Assembly (NCBI GenBank): GCA_022822785.1
Contig: JAJEAL010000053.1
Location: forward strand, 62,001 to 126,000
DNA: 64,000 nt
Direction: 5' to 3'
DNA from: Candidatus Poribacteria bacterium
Lineage (GTDB): Bacteria > Poribacteria > WGA-4E > PCPOR2b
Both the position numbers and the translations under genes were made by a program. Positions 61,476 to 64,000 of this stretch are shown here, piece by piece. The notes beneath the pieces are model-generated. The model searched no databases, was not told the origin of the DNA, and was given only the letters and a program-made list of their open reading frames with translations. Every line of letters starts with the position of its first letter. Position 1 is the stretch's first letter.

Positions 61476-61897
61476 TCAGAACTGAAATTGGGGCGCTCCA
61501 ACACGTGACGCCCTTCGGTATGATGTCTTTGAACTGGAGTTACTACCATCTCTCTGTGTCCTCGACATCAAATTATATCTTATCATGTGTGCAATATCGG
61601 GTCAATTCTAAAGTAGTGCTACAAAACCTGCCGCATGAAAAATTAGATTCAATTTAATCCATCTAGCCAATGTCGTTGACAACGGTTGAGAGAATAATTA
61701 TAATGAGTGTAGTCGGTTTATGCCGCTTGACATCAGCGCTTCACACCAATAACGAGGATAGGGCTCCGCCCAATAAATCCGGATTTACAGCTGCTCGCCC
61801 CAAACAGTCTCTTTTTTTGGACGTGGCACGTTCTCAAGCCCGTGTCGAGAGCTATAGGGATACAACGTGCCTTGACGAAATTCAAAAGGATTCAAAA
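61476..61897. other. Divergent leader region with strong promoter and palindrome
   Basis: The 422-bp gap between the MFS and dehydrogenase genes holds a consensus promoter (61676-61704) and, within its 186-nt leader, a perfect 14-bp palindrome TAAATCCGGATTTA (61774-61787) and a T7 tract at 61812-61818. A frame entering the dehydrogenase gene in phase from 61670 has no similarity to any family and was not taken as coding. Confidence 0.5.
61676..61704 (+). promoter_or_regulatory. Consensus sigma-70 promoter (TTGACA-17-TATAAT)
   Basis: TTGACA (61676-61681) and TATAAT (61699-61704) are both perfect and 17 nt apart. Start near 61711, leaving an unusually long leader of about 186 nt before the dehydrogenase ATG. 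Confidence 0.7.
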
Positions 61898-62932
61898 ATG
61901 CCCAGAGAACTCATTGCTATTGCGCCACGGACGCCTGTACTTCGTGAATACGAGGAGCCACCCCTTAACCCCGGTGAAGTGCGATTGCGAAGCATCTTTT
62001 CCGCTCCCAAACACGGATCAGAACTTCGCGGCTATCGTGCCGAAACGAAAGACCACACCTCCCCTTTTGAGTGGGAACGACGCATACATGTTGGAGAAGG
62101 AGGCTCCCCGAAGTTCCCAACACGGTTGGGTAACATGACAGTCGGTGAGGTGATTGAAGCTGGCACAGGGGCTACACGTTTTCAGGTAGGCGATCGTGTT
62201 TTCGGACATCTGCCTATTCGTGAAACACACACCGTCCATGAAACGCGTTTAGACACCGCGCCGGATCAGATGTCTGCCGAAGCAATTGTCTATTCCGATC
62301 CGGCCGGTGTCGCACTCAGTCCGGTACGGGATGGCAAAGTCGGTCTCGGCGATCGTGTGGTGGTGTTTGGGCTTGGCGCAATTGGGCAGATGGCGGTACA
62401 GATTGCACGGCTTCAAGGCGCGCGATGGGTCGCTGCAACCGATCCGATTCCTATTCGTCGTGAACTTGCCAAACGCCACGGCGCAGACGTGACTATTGAT
62501 CCCATTGCCGAGGATGCCGGACTAGTTATCAAGGACCTGACAGACAGAATTGGCGTTGATGTCTCCCTAGAAACAAGCGGCGTTTATGCTGCACTAAACG
62601 ATGCGTTACGGGCGACAGGTTACATGGGCACGATTGTATCTTCGGCATATTACACAGGGGATGCCCGTGCGTTGAGTCTTGAAGGGGAGTGGCACCGAAA
62701 TCGGTTGACGATGATTTCGACCCGCGATGTGAGCCAACCGCTCCCGGCCCATCCGTTGTGGGATACACAGCGGCTGCATACCGAGGCGTTCGCACTGCTG
62801 CAGGAGGGCAGACTTTCGGCGGAAGGCTTGGTTTCCCCTATTGTCCCGTTCAGTGAATCCGCTGAAGCTTACCGTGATATTGATGAAGCACCGGAAAAGA
62901 GCATCAAATTGGGCGTGGTTTATGAGGCGTAA
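61898..62932 (+). CDS. Medium-chain alcohol dehydrogenase family protein
   Basis: 344 residues from the ATG at 61898 with AAGGA 8-9 nt upstream. It has a GroES-like first domain with SAPKHGSELRGY near 40, where the usual catalytic Cys is Ala/Pro (no canonical Cys-Gly-Ser-Asp), and a Rossmann domain with VVVFGLGAIGQMAVQIA near 150. The metal-binding set of classical zinc dehydrogenases is thus incomplete, like the dehydrogenase at 10851. Likely oxidises a sugar-derived alcohol. The next gene starts 14 bp downstream, so the two are co-transcribed. Confidence 0.85.
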   Translation: MPRELIAIAPRTPVLREYEEPPLNPGEVRLRSIFSAPKHGSELRGYRAETKDHTSPFEWERRIHVGEGGSPKFPTRLGNMTVGEVIEAGTGATRFQVGDRVFGHLPIRETHTVHETRLDTAPDQMSAEAIVYSDPAGVALSPVRDGKVGLGDRVVVFGLGAIGQMAVQIARLQGARWVAATDPIPIRRELAKRHGADVTIDPIAEDAGLVIKDLTDRIGVDVSLETSGVYAALNDALRATGYMGTIVSSAYYTGDARALSLEGEWHRNRLTMISTRDVSQPLPAHPLWDTQRLHTEAFALLQEGRLSAEGLVSPIVPFSESAEAYRDIDEAPEKSIKLGVVYEA

Positions 62933-62946
62933 AAGGAGGTCGTAAA

Positions 62947-64000
62947 ATGTCTGACCGCAAAAAGATTGCAGCAATCATTACCGAGTATCGTCCAGGGTCG
63001 CATGCGGATGTTATCGTTACCAAGTTCCTGAGAGGGATTCCGACCGATGACGGACTAATTCAACCGCGGGTCGAAATTGCGTCGATGTATGTCGACCAGT
63101 TTCCCGAAAATGATTTGAGTCGCGGGTACGCCGCAGCGCATAATGTTCCAATTTATCCGAGTATCGTCAAGGCGTTGACGCTCGGCGGAAGCGAACTTGC
63201 TGTCGATGGCGTGCTGCTGATCGGGGAGCACGGCGACTACGCTTGGAACGAAAAAGATCAGCAACTCTATCCCCGCAAATACTTCATGGAACAGATCTGC
63301 GGCGTTTTCTCGACAAGCGGCAGAGGTGTCCCCGTCTTTAATGATAAACACCTCTCCTATAGCTGGCACGATGCCAAATGGATGTTTGATCGTGCAGCGC
63401 AGCTCGGTGCACCGTTCATGGCGGGTTCATCGCTGCCTTTCGGTTACCGTAACCCGTGGTTGGAGCATCCGTTGGAAACCCCAATTACGGAAGCAGTTTC
63501 GATCGGTTATTCAGGGCTGGACATCTACGGCTTTCATACGTTGGAAACACTTCAGTGTATGGTCGAGCGACGCGTTGGCGGTGAAACCGGTGTCGCAGCC
63601 GTGACCTGCTTGGAAGGTGATGCGGTGTGGGAAGCGGGGAAAGCGGGCGCATGGTGGCGAGAAATAGCAGAGGCTGCTTGTGCGCCAATTGAGAACAAAC
63701 CGTCCGGGGCGATGGAGGATCATTGCGAAAATCCCGCGCTTTTTCTCCTAGAATATCGGGACGGATTTCGCGGCGCAGCCCTGATGCTGAACGGTTATGT
63801 AACAGACCTCGCTTACGCGGGACGGGTCGGCGGTGAGATCTACGGCTCAGAATTCTACTTACACGGGGATCCACACCCACATTTCAGCTACCTCAGTCTG
63901 AATATCGAGGAGATGTTCGTCACCGGGGTGCCAACCTATCCAGTCGAGCGGACATTGCTTACGTCGGGCGTGTTGGAAGCCGCTTTGGACTCACGCCATC
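62947..64000 (+). CDS. Hypothetical protein (C-terminus beyond window)
   Basis: At least 351 residues; the frame continues past the window end. It opens with KKIAAIITEYRPGSHADVIV and includes the segments VDGVLLIGEHGDYAWNE and GVPVFNDKHLSY. These resemble Rossmann-like cores seen in proteins that accompany Gfo/Idh/MocA and dehydrogenase genes, but no named family is recognised. Conserved-looking His and Asp residues (IGEHGDY, FNDKHLS) could bind a metal or substrate. AGGAGGT lies 6 nt upstream of the ATG and the dehydrogenase stop is 14 bp before it, so the pair is co-transcribed. Confidence 0.7.
   Translation, partial: MSDRKKIAAIITEYRPGSHADVIVTKFLRGIPTDDGLIQPRVEIASMYVDQFPENDLSRGYAAAHNVPIYPSIVKALTLGGSELAVDGVLLIGEHGDYAWNEKDQQLYPRKYFMEQICGVFSTSGRGVPVFNDKHLSYSWHDAKWMFDRAAQLGAPFMAGSSLPFGYRNPWLEHPLETPITEAVSIGYSGLDIYGFHTLETLQCMVERRVGGETGVAAVTCLEGDAVWEAGKAGAWWREIAEAACAPIENKPSGAMEDHCENPALFLLEYRDGFRGAALMLNGYVTDLAYAGRVGGEIYGSEFYLHGDPHPHFSYLSLNIEEMFVTGVPTYPVERTLLTSGVLEAALDSRH

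Noticed and set aside
61570-61615. Possible minus-strand promoter for the MFS gene (TTGACC with TATAAT)
   Set aside because: The spacing between the boxes is about 22 nt, outside the usual 16-18.
61670-61897. Upstream in-frame extension of the second dehydrogenase
   Set aside because: It would overlap the consensus promoter and has no similarity to the family; AAGGA precedes the ATG at 61898.

Overview
The window reads as chromosomal DNA of a Gram-negative, mDAP-peptidoglycan bacterium from a poorly characterised lineage. No rRNA, tRNA, CRISPR array or insertion sequence was found, so taxonomy rests on gene content. The mixture of Gfo/Idh/MocA dehydrogenases, enolase-superfamily enzymes, a phytanoyl-CoA dioxygenase, BrnT/BrnA and DUF4926 proteins, TPR/VCBS/ASPIC surface proteins, an EutN shell protein and many short palindromic intergenic repeats resembles Candidatus Poribacteria (sponge-associated or free-living marine). 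That assignment is an inference.

Layout. 1-7 kb: a tricorn-like protease (cut by the window edge), an enolase-superfamily enzyme, a zinc-ribbon protein and an FAH-family hydrolase on the minus strand, then a MetE-C-like methyltransferase. 7-13.8 kb: a large exported TPR-VCBS-ASPIC protein, a medium-chain dehydrogenase, an epimerase and a PhyH dioxygenase. 13.9-15.1 kb: an island of small genes with an antitoxin, a BrnT toxin interrupted by an amber codon, and a DUF4926 fusion. 15.2-23.5 kb: a multihaem cytochrome-TPR membrane protein, an HTH-metallo-beta-lactamase fusion, a secreted repeat protein, a DUF433/nuclease-like pair and a trypsin-TPR protein. 23.8-27.2 kb: a DMT transporter, a Gfo/Idh/MocA protein and an M24 peptidase.

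27.4-33 kb: a Gld-type ABC module (ATPase, permease, GldG-like and DUF4340 proteins) interrupted by a SprT-like protein. 33.4-36.4 kb: glnB and glnA, with a good sigma-54 promoter upstream of glnA, then dcd. 36.5-45.5 kb: a short-chain dehydrogenase and a division/cell-wall cluster transcribed rsmH-ftsL-ftsI-murE-(small membrane gene)-murF-mraY from an excellent sigma-70 promoter. 45.6-49.6 kb: an apparent operon of EutN shell protein, histidine kinase, NtrC-family regulator lacking the GAFTGA loop, and 5-formyl-THF cyclo-ligase. 49.8-51 kb: another Gfo/Idh/MocA gene reading divergently. 51.2-56 kb: four envelope genes (coiled-coil NTF2 protein, membrane NTF2 protein, lipoprotein, beta-barrel/lytic-transglycosylase fusion), the best candidate here for an undescribed system. 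56.3-64 kb: cupin, PaaK-like ligase, enolase-superfamily enzyme, ABM-domain protein, MFS transporter, dehydrogenase and a hypothetical protein cut by the edge.

Together the enzymes suggest uptake and stepwise oxidation or dehydration of sugar acids and small organics. The rest is nitrogen control, envelope growth and extracellular or surface proteins. Intergenic regions carry several families of short hairpin repeats. Promoters were called by eye from hexamer matches and spacing only.
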